Assembly: GCF_000255455.1 (NCBI RefSeq)
Contig: NZ_JH621274.1
Span: 1 to 52,150, forward strand
Direction: 5' to 3'
Length of the DNA: 52,150 nucleotides
Source: Aquimarina agarilytica ZC1
GTDB lineage: Bacteria > Bacteroidota > Bacteroidia > Flavobacteriales > Flavobacteriaceae
This document shows, piece after piece, positions 36,341 to 45,647 of the stretch (position 1 is the stretch's first letter; every line of letters begins with the position of its first letter). The notes under the pieces were generated by a model. It made no database searches. It was not told the DNA's origin and saw only the letters and a program-made list of their open reading frames with translations. Position numbers and translations under genes: made by a program.

Positions 36341-37120
36341 ATGACTAAAGCAAACTCCAAACTACATTGCGTCCTTGTACAATCTCCTATTTTATGGCAA
36401 CAACCTGAGTCCAATTTGCTAAAATTTGAGCAAGAAATTGAAACTATTACAAACACCGATTTAATTATCCTTCCCGAATTATTTAACACGGGTTTTTGCT
36501 TTGATACTCATTTAGCCGAAACCATGGATGGAACTACAGTACAATGGATGCAAAAAATGGCCAAAAAAAGCCAAAGTGCTTTAATGGGAAGCATCATGAT
36601 TTTAGATAATGATGCGGTTTATAATCGTATGCTTTTAGTGGCTCCTTCTGGAGAAATTCAACATTATGACAAGCTACACTTATTTGCCTATGGTAATGAA
36701 GATAAATACTTTAAAAAAGGCGACAAAACTGTTATTTTTGAATTGAATACATGGCGTATAAAACCAATTATATGTTATGATCTTCGTTTTCCGGTCTCGG
36801 CCAGAAATACCGAAGATTATGATGCACTCATTTGTGTGGCTAATTGGCCCCATACTCGTATAGAAGCTTGGGACACCTTATTAAAAGCGCGTGCTATTGA
36901 AAATCAAAGTTACACTATTGGTGTGAATAGAGTAGGAACAGACGCTACTAACTTAACCTATATTGGTCATTCAAATGGATATGATCCTTTAGGAAAACCA
37001 CTTTTGGAAACTTCTCGTAATGAAACTATGCTACACCTTATTCTTGAGAAAGAAACTATTCTAAGCATTCGAAAAAAATTCCCTTTTTTGAATGATCGAG
37101 ATGAGTTTATCCTTAAATGA
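36341..37120 (+). CDS. Nitrilase-superfamily amidohydrolase (YafV/omega-amidase-like)
   Basis: The 259-residue protein carries the Glu-Lys-Cys triad of the superfamily: E in LIILPELFNTGF (about residue 46), K in YDKLHLFAY (about 112) and C in IKPIICYDLRFPV (about 146). The pattern fits omega-amidases that hydrolyse 2-oxoglutaramate-type metabolites, a repair role. It is a single gene divergent from ileS across about 200 bases. The exact substrate is inferred. Confidence 0.9.
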   Translation: MTKANSKLHCVLVQSPILWQQPESNLLKFEQEIETITNTDLIILPELFNTGFCFDTHLAETMDGTTVQWMQKMAKKSQSALMGSIMILDNDAVYNRMLLVAPSGEIQHYDKLHLFAYGNEDKYFKKGDKTVIFELNTWRIKPIICYDLRFPVSARNTEDYDALICVANWPHTRIEAWDTLLKARAIENQSYTIGVNRVGTDATNLTYIGHSNGYDPLGKPLLETSRNETMLHLILEKETILSIRKKFPFLNDRDEFILK

Positions 37121-37666
37121 ACCATTATGGACTGAAAATACCATAGTTTCGGTTATGACTGAAAGTCACCATCTTTTTAAACATCCATTTTTGCTCTTAG
37201 CTATTTGCAATAAAAATTTGATAAATATATAAAAAGCCAAGAGCTCTTTGTCCTATTTTTAGAAACTAAAAGCGAGATGCACTAAAGTGTATAGTTTTAA
37301 CTATTTTTGAGACCAATAAAAACCAATTAGCAAGCAGTTGTACATTTTAATTTATACCTAGAGCAGTTATTTTTTATACATTACTCTATATTTAAATCCT
37401 TTAAAATAGGTTCTTTGAATCATCAACTGATCATATAGTTGAGAAAACAATTTTTTATTCTTTCCTTAAATTTTCAAAAAACATATGGCTACTTTTTATA
37501 ATCGCATAGATTCTTTCTCATAGGAGCATCTATTTTTTCTTGGATTTTTCAAATCATACACTTCGTGCTATCGATAATTTACTAGCTTCTGTAAAACTAG
37601 ACTTGCTTATAGCGTATAAAAAAACCTAAAGCTTAATTACTTCAAGGGTAGAGAATTCTTAATTAT
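37121..37666. other. Non-coding AT-rich gap
   Basis: No supported gene is seen. An open stretch of about 38 codons without a start lies near 37513-37629 on the plus strand, and I do not recognise it. No terminator hairpin is clear after the nitrilase. The region probably marks the edge of an accessory insertion. Confidence 0.45.
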
Positions 37667-37891
37667 TTAGTCTTGAATGACTTTTATTATTTCAGTTTTG
37701 TAAAAAAAATGACTGTCTAGTGTTAAAACTACTAGATCTAAATCACTTTCGTCAATGTCTATATCAATTGGGATATCATCATCTGTTTTGATGACTAATA
37801 CCTCTTTCTTTTCTAAATAATATTCATCAAAAATCGGCTCAATAATTACCTTTATAGTCTTTTCTTCTTTATTTGCATACTTATATTCCAT
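37667..37891 (-). CDS. Small acidic protein, possible immunity protein
   Basis: The 74-residue product is strongly acidic in its middle (KTDDDIPIDIDIDESDLDL) and beta-like at both ends. Its ATG overlaps the stop of the upstream ORF by one base (TAATG), so translation is coupled. No family is recognised. A small acidic protein coupled behind a C-terminal fragment-like ORF is the usual form of a toxin-immunity pair, but nothing proves that here. Confidence 0.6.
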   Translation of the reverse strand: MEYKYANKEEKTIKVIIEPIFDEYYLEKKEVLVIKTDDDIPIDIDIDESDLDLVVLTLDSHFFYKTEIIKVIQD

Positions 37892-38478
37892 TAAAAAAGT
37901 CTTAAAATTTCTTCTAACAACTGTAACCTAGCTGGAGCCATTTGTCCACCTAAATTATTTGCTGCTGCTTTTACATAAAAATCCCTCCAAAATTTAGCCA
38001 TATTTCTCGTAAATCCAGCTTGAGTTAATTCACTCAATATAAGTTGAGGATTATTTCTAACAAATACAGCTCTACTTAAGGCAGCGGCAGCATCTCTTTT
38101 AACCCCCCACTTTAATAAATCTTCCCCCATTCTCGTAGAGTTAGCAAACTGGGTAGGGATCATACTTTTATTCCCTAAACGAGTCCATCTTAAAGAAGCA
38201 TCTAACCATTTGTTAGAACTAAAAATAGCCGCTGGCACTCTTAAATCGATTTTAAAAGCTGCTAAAAATAAAATATCTGTAACATTTTGTACAGAAAAGG
38301 TAGACATAATAAATTGAGACTGCACATTTCTGACTAATTCCTGCCTTATCTCACTAATAGCAACCAAATTATCAAAAGTTGTAGCTGTAAAATCTTGTTC
38401 TAAAGATCTAATAAAATTGGCAAATACTGGTTGGCTATTTTGTAAATGAGTTTCTAAATAAGCTTGTTGCCTAATCAT
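37891..38478 (-). CDS. Unrecognised helical protein, probably the 3' remnant of a larger gene
   Basis: From the only available ATG (38478) this gives 195 residues, alpha-helical and mildly basic in its second half, with no signal peptide. The same frame is open for a further 42 codons upstream (to 38604) with normal-looking protein (for example LPNHLQQLINSFSHTPEIE) but no ATG, GTG or TTG. That indicates the start was lost and the upstream gene cut where the lipoprotein gene now ends. It is coupled to the small acidic ORF. I do not recognise the family; a C-terminal effector domain is one reading. Confidence 0.55.
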   Translation of the reverse strand: MIRQQAYLETHLQNSQPVFANFIRSLEQDFTATTFDNLVAISEIRQELVRNVQSQFIMSTFSVQNVTDILFLAAFKIDLRVPAAIFSSNKWLDASLRWTRLGNKSMIPTQFANSTRMGEDLLKWGVKRDAAAALSRAVFVRNNPQLILSELTQAGFTRNMAKFWRDFYVKAAANNLGGQMAPARLQLLEEILRLF

Positions 38479-38581
38479 TAAGTTAAGTGCTTGTTCTATT
38501 TCTGGAGTGTGAGAAAAAGAATTAATAAGTTGTTGTAAGTGATTAGGAAGCTGATCAAAAGATCTGACATTATAGCTCGGA

Positions 38582-38947
38582 CTAATAAAATCGATACTTA
38601 ATTTTTAAACTATCTGTTTTTTTAAATATATTAGGATTTAACTCAATTATTGCTTCTCTTTGATACCAATCTGTATGTATTTTTTTTTCAATTACTCCTT
38701 TCAATTCAAATTCTTCAAATCTAGAATTACGATTTTCTCTAAGTTTTAATGTACCCCCTTCTTCGGATAAAAAACCAGAAATAAACATTTCTAATCTTAT
38801 AATATTCAGTGTATATTCTTTTGGCGAGTGTATGGAAATTTGTTTAGAATTACTAAAGTCTTTTAAATTAACTACTCCATGGTACTTATTTTCCTTATCA
38901 CAGGAAAATATTAATAAACAAAAAGCTATTATTCTGAAAATATTCAT
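38582..38947 (-). CDS. Small lipoprotein of unknown function
   Basis: From ATG at 38947 the product is about 121 residues with a lipobox (LLIFSC, Cys16). A longer start at 39001 gives a charged N-terminus that would spoil the signal. The mature part is beta-rich and basic. No family is recognised. Its 3' end overlaps the open frame of the truncated ORF downstream by about 20 bases. Confidence 0.65.
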   Translation of the reverse strand: MNIFRIIAFCLLIFSCDKENKYHGVVNLKDFSNSKQISIHSPKEYTLNIIRLEMFISGFLSEEGGTLKLRENRNSRFEEFELKGVIEKKIHTDWYQREAIIELNPNIFKKTDSLKIKYRFY

Positions 38948-39290
38948 ACTAAAATCGTGTCGTTTTTTGTAAGAAAGGGTTATTCGAAACTTCTCGTGCA
39001 ATTTCTAAAGATCTATCATTTCTTCTAATCCTCCCAATCTTAAAAAATTAAAATTTATTGATTTTTTTAAGATTGTTTTTCTGAGAGATTCTATTATTAC
39101 ATTTCATTAAAAAACATCTAAAACAGGAATCCATTTCAAGAAAGATACTTTAGGTTTTACCTATCACACAAAAACATCACAAATAACTAATAATCATTGC
39201 TTAAAAAATGTATAAATTAACAATACTAGCATTTCAAACATAAAACTACCGCTAAATAATGTTTAATACCATTCATTTTAACCTTTGAAT

Positions 39291-40898
39291 TCATTCCCCT
39301 AAATTTATTGCTTGTTTTACATCCCAATTGGCGCGCACATTTATAGGCTCTGGGTGAAAAATCACTTTTTCAGGCTGTAATTTTTTAAGATAATTACCAG
39401 TATCCCATTGTTGATTTTTATTCGTATCAAAAATCACTTTTACACTATATTCCCCAGGCACTATTGATTCAATTAATGCTGATGTTTTTCCTTCTTCTAA
39501 AATCACCTCATAATCTACTTTACCCTCACTTTTTAATAACTGAACAATAATGGGCCATTCCTTTAACTGCTCAAAATTTAAAATCATTTTACCATATTCA
39601 GACTCATTACCTGTACTGATATTAAATGCTAAACTGTCATTTTTATTTCCTAAAAAATCAGTAATTGCTTCTGGTAATACCCTTAACGAATATCGAGCAT
39701 CTTCTTTTTTGTTAAAACTTATAGCCAATTCATTTTTAAGCTTATCTAATTTGTGTTTAAAGGCAACCTCCAAGGTATCTTGATCTATTAATTTAAACTT
39801 AGAAATTTTGATACTATCTATTGGTGTTTTTGCTGTTAAAGTAAGTTGCTGACTTAAACGTAGTTTTGAAGGCGACGACATGGATACCGTTAACGAATCC
39901 TTGAATTGATCTTTATAACGAGAAACAATAGTATCGGTGTATTTTTTTGTTTTGGCTATGAATACAATAGAATCTTGTTCAAAAAACGGTCTTGTCCAAA
40001 TATTCAAGGTATCCTTATCTGGATCTTTATAAAATCGTGTTTTTACAGTTCTATTTCCTAAAACACTAATTTCTGGAGCTTCTATTAGCCCTCGGTAACC
40101 TAATATGAACTGATTTTTTGATACTTGTTTTGCTCTGTCAAATTTAAATTCAGGAACTTCTCTAAATAATTTAAGATTTGCAATGCTATCTTTTGGTATA
40201 GAAACTATAGTGTCATAAAAACCTATTTTGTCCTGTCTGGGTTCAAAGGTGTAGTTTGAATTGTTATCCTTTAATGCAATTAAATGGTATTTCCCTTCTT
40301 TTAAATTTTTGAACTCAAACTCTGTACTATCTAACGTACTTGATATGTAACGTGGAGGATCTTTAAATACAATCGAATCCGTAAAACTTTCATCTGCTTT
40401 GTATAAATATACCGAAACATATTCATCTAATTTTTGCTTAAAGGCATCCTTAACACTTCCTTTAAAGGATAATGAATCTAATACAGGTCCCGTTGAAAAT
40501 ACATATTGAAAAAATGGAAAAGGGTTTTTTTCATTATTATCCACCACACTTGATCCAAAGTTTACTGTATAAGTTGTATTAGGAATCAACGTATCCTTAA
40601 ATTGAATTTTGATATACTTTCCTGGAACTCCCAATGGAGTAATAATGGGTTTCACTTTCATTGGTGGTGAAATCACTATTTGTTTTTGAGGATCTTGTAA
40701 GGTAATTAACTCATCAAAATAAATACGTACTTCCTTGCTTTTAAAGCTTGTTGAATAATTGGGAGGCGTGGAACGTATAAATTTTGGCGGTTCTTCATCC
40801 TTAGGTCCTCCGGTAATAGAACCCCTTTTTGCACAGCTAACTACTGTAAATAAGACGACTATATAACTTATAAAAAAAGTAAGCTTACTTTCTTTCAT
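39291..40898 (-). CDS. Ig-like-domain lipoprotein (SbsA-type Ig fold at N-terminus)
   Basis: With the start at 40898 (MKESKLTFF) the product is 535 residues; lipidation Cys22 is in VVSC. Residues about 30-140 form a bacterial Ig-like (Big_5) domain (PPKFIRSTPPNYSTSF, VRIYFDELI, TTYTVNFGSSVVD). More beta-sandwich repeats follow, with an ending like a prealbumin or carboxypeptidase regulatory fold (PGEYSVKVIFDTNKNQQWDTG). Such lipoproteins are common and conserved in Flavobacteriia and probably sit in the outer membrane. It is followed upstream on the same strand by comF, 70 bases away. Confidence 0.78.
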   Translation of the reverse strand: MKESKLTFFISYIVVLFTVVSCAKRGSITGGPKDEEPPKFIRSTPPNYSTSFKSKEVRIYFDELITLQDPQKQIVISPPMKVKPIITPLGVPGKYIKIQFKDTLIPNTTYTVNFGSSVVDNNEKNPFPFFQYVFSTGPVLDSLSFKGSVKDAFKQKLDEYVSVYLYKADESFTDSIVFKDPPRYISSTLDSTEFEFKNLKEGKYHLIALKDNNSNYTFEPRQDKIGFYDTIVSIPKDSIANLKLFREVPEFKFDRAKQVSKNQFILGYRGLIEAPEISVLGNRTVKTRFYKDPDKDTLNIWTRPFFEQDSIVFIAKTKKYTDTIVSRYKDQFKDSLTVSMSSPSKLRLSQQLTLTAKTPIDSIKISKFKLIDQDTLEVAFKHKLDKLKNELAISFNKKEDARYSLRVLPEAITDFLGNKNDSLAFNISTGNESEYGKMILNFEQLKEWPIIVQLLKSEGKVDYEVILEEGKTSALIESIVPGEYSVKVIFDTNKNQQWDTGNYLKKLQPEKVIFHPEPINVRANWDVKQAINLGE

Positions 40899-40968
40899 TT
40901 TCTTTTTTATACAAATAAACAAAAACCTAACGAGTTCTGATATGAACTACTGTAGACTTTTATAACAA

Positions 40969-41658
40969 CTATGCATCTTCCAACAATGTGACAGCTATTG
41001 CGGCCACACTAATTTTTATTCCTTCTATTTCTTTTAAACATTCGATACAAGCTTTCATGGTGGCTCCTGTTGTAATTACATCATCAACCAAAAGTATATG
41101 TTTGTTCTTTAAACTAGTGGCATCTGCCAATTCCATACTATTAAACATATTTTCAAAACGTTCTTGTCGTGTTTGTTTAGCTTGTGTTTTGGTATGAATG
41201 ACCTTTTTTAAAATTGATTCATTAAAATCTGCATTTAATTTTTTTGCTAAAATTGTTCCATAACTTGAAACTTGATTGTAACCCCGCTGTTTTAACTTTT
41301 TTTTATGAATGGGTACTGGTAATACCACATCGACATGACAAAAATTGGTGTCCAAAGCTAACTTTGCTCCATGCCAATGCCCTATAACCTTTCCAATTTT
41401 TTTTTGATTTCGATATTTTAAATTATGTATTAACTCCTGTACCTCAGTATGTTTTTCGAAGTTAAATAATGCCGTTGCTAAACTAATTTTATATTCTTTA
41501 AAAATGTCATGCATCTGATTTTCAACAGATGAGACAAAACTAATTTCGGGTAATGAATGCCTGCAAGACGTACAAATGCCTTCCTCAAACGTATGTAATG
41601 GGATATTACAAGAGCCACAACTCTTTGGAAAAAAAATGTACAAAATTTCGTTCAACAT
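40969..41658 (-). CDS. comF: ComF-family phosphoribosyltransferase-like protein
   Basis: The 229-residue protein has an N-terminal zinc ribbon (C14, C17, C29 and C32 region; KSCGSCNIPL...ICTSCRH) and a C-terminal PRTase-like domain with the PRPP loop ILLVDDVITTGATMK. ComFC supports DNA uptake in competent bacteria; its function here is inferred from the family. It diverges from the coiled-coil gene at 41705. Confidence 0.92.
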   Translation of the reverse strand: MLNEILYIFFPKSCGSCNIPLHTFEEGICTSCRHSLPEISFVSSVENQMHDIFKEYKISLATALFNFEKHTEVQELIHNLKYRNQKKIGKVIGHWHGAKLALDTNFCHVDVVLPVPIHKKKLKQRGYNQVSSYGTILAKKLNADFNESILKKVIHTKTQAKQTRQERFENMFNSMELADATSLKNKHILLVDDVITTGATMKACIECLKEIEGIKISVAAIAVTLLEDA

Positions 41659-41678
41659 AAATGTGTCAAATAAATAAG

Positions 41679-41686
41679 TATATTTG
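41679..41686 (+). promoter_or_regulatory. Putative -7 element (TATATTTG)
   Basis: TATATTTG matches TAnnTTTG and lies 18 bases before the ATG at 41705. A TTG start proposed at 41684 would fall inside it, which also favours the ATG start. No good -33 element is visible. Confidence 0.45.
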
Positions 41687-41704
41687 TTTTATCTAAGACC
41701 CTTT

Positions 41705-42586
41705 ATGAGTCCAAAAAGTAGTACAATATCACTCTCTATATTATCCTCCGTGCTTGCTATTCTATTGCTAGGCCTGGCTGCGTATACCTATAATGATTAT
41801 AAACAGCATTTACTTAACAATGAAGATCTGGCTAAAGAGAAATTAGCTATGGAAAGTGAACTATCACTACTAGTTGAAAAGTATGAAAATGTACAAGCAC
41901 TTAACAGTGTAATGGACAATCATCTTATCGAATCTAAGAAGCGCATTGTCAGACTCTTAGATACCATTCGTTCCAATGAACCTAAGTTACAACTTCTTAT
42001 AAAATTTAGACGAGAAATTTCGGCATTAAAAGAGGAAAAATTACGATTATTCCATATCAATGATAGTTTAGCTAGGGAAAATGATTTAATAAAAGGCAAT
42101 TTAAACAAAACGGCTAATGCTTTAAATCAAAGTAAAAATTTACAGAAAAAACTATCCAAAGAGAATACTAAACTTACCTCAATTGTCCACAAAAAGAAAG
42201 AATTAGCTTTTGCTAACCTTAAAGGGGAAGCTGTTAGAGTTAAAGGAAACAGAGAATATGGTACCAAAAAAGCTAAAAAAGCGCAACGTATAAAAATATG
42301 CTTTACTATAATGGATAATATTTATTCCATTAGAGAGGATAAGCTGGTTTATTTAAAATTATTAAATCCTAATAATGTGCTTTTAGGTGATTTTGTACAG
42401 GAAGATTTTCAGGGTGATGTAATTGCTTACAGTTCAAAACAGTTTGTTCCCTACAAAAATGAACAAGTAGACCATTGTGTGTCTATAAAAATCGACACGC
42501 GTTATTTAACTTACGGTACTTACACACTTCAATTATTTTCTGCCGAACATGAATTGAAAAAAACAACCACCTTTAGGTTAGATTAA
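41705..42586 (+). CDS. Membrane-anchored coiled-coil protein of unknown function
   Basis: From ATG at 41705 the product is 293 residues: a short cytoplasmic N-terminus, one membrane helix (about 10-28; LSILSSVLAILLLGLAAYTY), a long coiled coil (about 35-165), and a beta-rich C-terminal domain (about 190-293; ICFTIMDNIY, GTYTLQLFSAEHELKKTTTF). It is likely anchored in the inner membrane with a periplasmic body. I know of similar flavobacterial proteins but no assigned function. Confidence 0.78.
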   Translation: MSPKSSTISLSILSSVLAILLLGLAAYTYNDYKQHLLNNEDLAKEKLAMESELSLLVEKYENVQALNSVMDNHLIESKKRIVRLLDTIRSNEPKLQLLIKFRREISALKEEKLRLFHINDSLARENDLIKGNLNKTANALNQSKNLQKKLSKENTKLTSIVHKKKELAFANLKGEAVRVKGNREYGTKKAKKAQRIKICFTIMDNIYSIREDKLVYLKLLNPNNVLLGDFVQEDFQGDVIAYSSKQFVPYKNEQVDHCVSIKIDTRYLTYGTYTLQLFSAEHELKKTTTFRLD

Positions 42587-42618
42587 TCCTATTTTTTTTC
42601 TTATTCCATTAAATAGCA

Positions 42619-42650
42619 TTTTGAGGTTAAAATGGGATCATTTACTTTTG
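42619..42650 (+). promoter_or_regulatory. glyS promoter (TTTTG -33, TACTTTTG -7)
   Basis: TTTTG (42619-42623) and TACTTTTG (42643-42650), separated by 19 bases, match the Bacteroidota sigma-A promoter (TTG and TAnnTTTG). The ATG of glyS is at 42655, 4 bases after the -7 box, so transcription should begin at or near the start codon. Confidence 0.65.
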
Positions 42651-42654
42651 CCAC

Positions 42655-44196
42655 ATGGCAAAACAAGAAGACATTTTTAAAAAAGTAATATCACACGCCA
42701 AAGAGTATGGTTACATATTTGGATCGAGTGAAATATATGATGGGTTAAGTGCTGTTTATGATTACGGTCAAAACGGAGCTGAACTTAAAAAAAACATCCG
42801 CGAATACTGGTGGAAAAGTATGGTGCAAATGCATCAAAATATTGTGGGTTTAGATGCTTCTATTTTTATGCATCCAACCACTTGGAAAGCCTCTGGTCAC
42901 GTAGATGCCTTTAATGATCCTTTGATTGACAATAAAGATTCTAAAAAACGTTACCGCGCCGATGTTTTAATTGAGGACTACGCTGAAAAAATTCTGCAAA
43001 AAGCAAACAAAGAAATTGCAAAAGCTAAAAAACGTTTTGGTGATGCTTTTAATGAAGAAGAGTTTGTAACTACCAATCCAAGAGTAGTTAAATATTTAGC
43101 TGAAAATAAAGCGATACTATCGCGTATGGGTAAATCTTTAGAAAATGAAGATTTAGCCGATGTTAAAGCTCAAATTGAAGAATTAGGAATTGGATGCCCA
43201 GAATCAGGTTCAAAAAACTGGACCGAAGTACGTCAGTTCAATTTAATGTTTGGTACTAAATTAGGTGCTTCGGCCGAAACGGCTACCGATTTATATTTAC
43301 GCCCCGAAACGGCTCAAGGTATTTTTGTAAATTTCCTTAACGTTCAAAAAACGGGTCGTATGAAGGTTCCTTTTGGAATTGCTCAAACAGGAAAAGCTTT
43401 CCGTAATGAAATTGTAGCCCGACAGTTTATTTTCCGTATGCGCGAATTTGAACAAATGGAAATGCAATTTTTTGTGCGTCCAGGCGAAGAAATGAAATCC
43501 TATGAATACTGGAAAGAAACGCGTTTAAAATGGCATTTATCACTTGGTTTAGGCGATGAAAATTACCGTTTCCACGATCATGATAAATTAGCACATTATG
43601 CTAATGCTGCTGCGGATATTGAATTTAATTTCCCATTCGGATTTAAAGAATTAGAAGGAATTCACTCGCGTACGGATTTTGATTTAAAAGCGCACGAGGA
43701 ATTTTCTGGTAAAAAGCTTAGGTATTTTGATAACGAAATCAACGAAAGTTATACGCCTTATGTGGTGGAAACATCCGTAGGTTTAGATCGTATGTTTTTA
43801 GCCGTATTTTCGAAATCTTTAAAGGAAGAAACTTTAGAAGATGGAAGCTCTCGTGTGGTACTTAAATTACCTGCTGTATTAGCTCCAACAAAAGCCGCTA
43901 TTTTTCCATTAGTTAAAAAAGATGGTTTGCCCGAATTGGCTAAAGAAATTGTAAACGACTTAAAGTTTGATTTCAATGTCCTTTACGATGAAAAAGATGC
44001 TGTAGGTAAACGCTATCGTCGACAAGATGCCAACGGTACCCCATTTTGTATTACGGTAGACCACGAATCATTTGAAACTAAAACAGTAACCATTCGTGAT
44101 CGAGATACCATGGAACAACAACGTGTCGCTATTGCCGATTTAAAACAAATTTTAGAAGAAAAAACTTCTTTTAAAAGCTGGTTAGCGAAATTGTAA
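42655..44196 (+). CDS. glyS: Glycyl-tRNA synthetase, class II dimeric type
   Basis: The 513-residue enzyme charges tRNA-Gly and is the single-chain eukaryote-like/Thermus form, not the two-subunit glyQ/glyS type. Class II motifs: TDLYLRPETAQGIFVNF (motif 2 region), GKAFRNEI...FRMREFEQMEMQFFV, and the motif 3 GLDRMFLAVF. The C-terminal anticodon-binding domain holds FPLVKKDGLPELA and RRQDANGTPFCITVD. Length is normal. The promoter leaves virtually no 5' leader, and a hairpin terminator follows. Confidence 0.97.
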   Translation: MAKQEDIFKKVISHAKEYGYIFGSSEIYDGLSAVYDYGQNGAELKKNIREYWWKSMVQMHQNIVGLDASIFMHPTTWKASGHVDAFNDPLIDNKDSKKRYRADVLIEDYAEKILQKANKEIAKAKKRFGDAFNEEEFVTTNPRVVKYLAENKAILSRMGKSLENEDLADVKAQIEELGIGCPESGSKNWTEVRQFNLMFGTKLGASAETATDLYLRPETAQGIFVNFLNVQKTGRMKVPFGIAQTGKAFRNEIVARQFIFRMREFEQMEMQFFVRPGEEMKSYEYWKETRLKWHLSLGLGDENYRFHDHDKLAHYANAAADIEFNFPFGFKELEGIHSRTDFDLKAHEEFSGKKLRYFDNEINESYTPYVVETSVGLDRMFLAVFSKSLKEETLEDGSSRVVLKLPAVLAPTKAAIFPLVKKDGLPELAKEIVNDLKFDFNVLYDEKDAVGKRYRRQDANGTPFCITVDHESFETKTVTIRDRDTMEQQRVAIADLKQILEEKTSFKSWLAKL

Positions 44197-44229
44197 AAGC
44201 CTAAGGCTTATTTATATGTAAATATTATG

Positions 44230-44264
44230 ATCCCCTTTTCCTTTATTGGTTTTGGGGATTTTTA
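44230..44264 (+). terminator. Terminator of glyS
   Basis: ATCCCC (44230-44235) pairs with GGGGAT (44254-44259) and is followed by a T-run. The inner CC/GG pair can extend the structure. It lies about 33 bases past the glyS stop. The short open frame that starts here (44227) is not a gene. Confidence 0.6.
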
Positions 44265-44406
44265 TTATAATAAAACGCTAAAAAAAACAACACTTAAATA
44301 CAACCAAAAAAAAGAGAAAAAAATATGGACTATGGTCTCAAATATTTTCCCTCTCCATAATTTAGGAGAGTATCCAAAAAATTCATATTTATATAAACCT
44401 AAACAT

Positions 44407-45504
44407 TCATTTTTTTACCCTGTAGGTAATTCTACGGTTGGTAACAATCGTACATGAACCTATAGATAGTTGAATTTCTGTTCTATTTGATGATATACAC
44501 CCTGTGGTTAAATTTCTTGCTTCGGCAAAATAACTACCCGCTATGGTTGGGGTATAACTTGTATTGGAACTCAAAAGTAAATTTCCTCCTGTACTCGCAT
44601 CATACCAATCAATCGTTTCGTTTATATTAACCGATGCTGTAAGTGTTGGTATGGTTCCACCTGCACATAGCGTTTGATCTCCTCCACTAACAGGAGCTGT
44701 TGGGGCATTACCAACTATTACATCAATAGTATTGGTGTTAAATATACTACCACTACTTATAGTTACTGTAAAACTATAATCCCCTGCTATTAAACCAGCA
44801 ATTACGGGATTATCCAAGGTTGAACTAAACGTATAACCAGCAGGGCCAGAACCAGTCCAGTTTAAAGAAGCTCCTGCACTATTTATACCCGATCTATTCG
44901 CAAAAAGGCTTAACATATCACCTCCACAAATAGGAGTATTTGACGTTGGAGTTACACTTAAGCTTCCTCCATTTGCATTTATTTCTGCAAAAGAGAACGG
45001 GTTTCCTTGTCCATTACCATTACAACTGGCGTATCTTGTTGTTCCAATTTGTAAAATTTTTGCGGCACTACAAGGGTTTGAAGTATCCAAACTACCATTA
45101 GGAATTACAACAAAAGCAGTACCTGCCGGTATGGAAAAAGTTACATTTGCGGTCCACTCCCCAAAACCACCATTAGCTAAAGTAATTAATGCTGTGTTTA
45201 GTGAAGATGTTCCACTTACAAAAAAAGTATCAGTAGCACCAATACCATCACCTATTGTCAATGAGTTAATTTCATTAGGGATGTTTGAATTTATGGTAAT
45301 CGAAAAACCTCCTTCAATACTTACATCATTTGTTCCTGTCACTTGCCCTGGATAGGTTGTTGCTGCTACCCAAGTTGTTCCATTAAAAACTTCCCATACC
45401 GATACATTTGTCCAATTCCCTGTACCTACTGATCTAAAATCATTTGTGGTTTGCCCAAATAAAGTTATAGGTATAAAAATTAAACAGATCATCAACACTT
45501 TCAT
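44407..45504 (-). CDS. Secreted T9SS-type surface protein with Ig-like repeats
   Basis: The 365-residue protein has a signal peptide (about 1-17, ITLFGQ). An N-terminal beta region (WTNVSVWEVFNGTTW; SLTIGDGIGATDTFFVSG) is typical of beta-helix or G8-like surface proteins, followed by Ig-like segments (about 185-270 and 270-345; PTAPVSGGDQTLC, NLTTGCISSNR). It ends in TNRRITYRVKK, a C-terminus I associate with T9SS-exported flavobacterial proteins. It is probably a surface or adhesion protein. It lies between the glyS terminator and the mscL terminator. Confidence 0.72.
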   Translation of the reverse strand: MKVLMICLIFIPITLFGQTTNDFRSVGTGNWTNVSVWEVFNGTTWVAATTYPGQVTGTNDVSIEGGFSITINSNIPNEINSLTIGDGIGATDTFFVSGTSSLNTALITLANGGFGEWTANVTFSIPAGTAFVVIPNGSLDTSNPCSAAKILQIGTTRYASCNGNGQGNPFSFAEINANGGSLSVTPTSNTPICGGDMLSLFANRSGINSAGASLNWTGSGPAGYTFSSTLDNPVIAGLIAGDYSFTVTISSGSIFNTNTIDVIVGNAPTAPVSGGDQTLCAGGTIPTLTASVNINETIDWYDASTGGNLLLSSNTSYTPTIAGSYFAEARNLTTGCISSNRTEIQLSIGSCTIVTNRRITYRVKK

Positions 45505-45567
45505 ACAAGTGTAATTTACTAAAAATCAGAGTTTTATATTGTAATTTACCTATTTTTAACAAAAAAT

Positions 45568-45598
45568 ACCCCAAGTTAGCAGATGGCTAACTTGGGGT
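45568..45598 (-). terminator. Terminator of mscL
   Basis: ACCCCAAGTTAGC (45568-45580) and GCTAACTTGGGGT (45586-45598) form a perfect 13-bp stem with a 5-base loop. On the minus strand it is followed by ATTTTTTG. It lies 50 bases past the mscL stop. Confidence 0.85.
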
Positions 45599-45647
45599 TT
45601 ACATTTATAAAATAAGTAGTATAGCGGTTAGCTACTTTTTCTATTTA

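Noticed and set aside
37513..37629. 38-codon open stretch on the plus strand
   Set aside because: It has no start codon and no recognisable relative; too short to call a pseudogene.
44227..44457. Short plus-strand open frame of 76 codons after glyS
   Set aside because: It starts inside the glyS terminator, has low-complexity Lys-rich content and overlaps the end of the T9SS surface protein gene.
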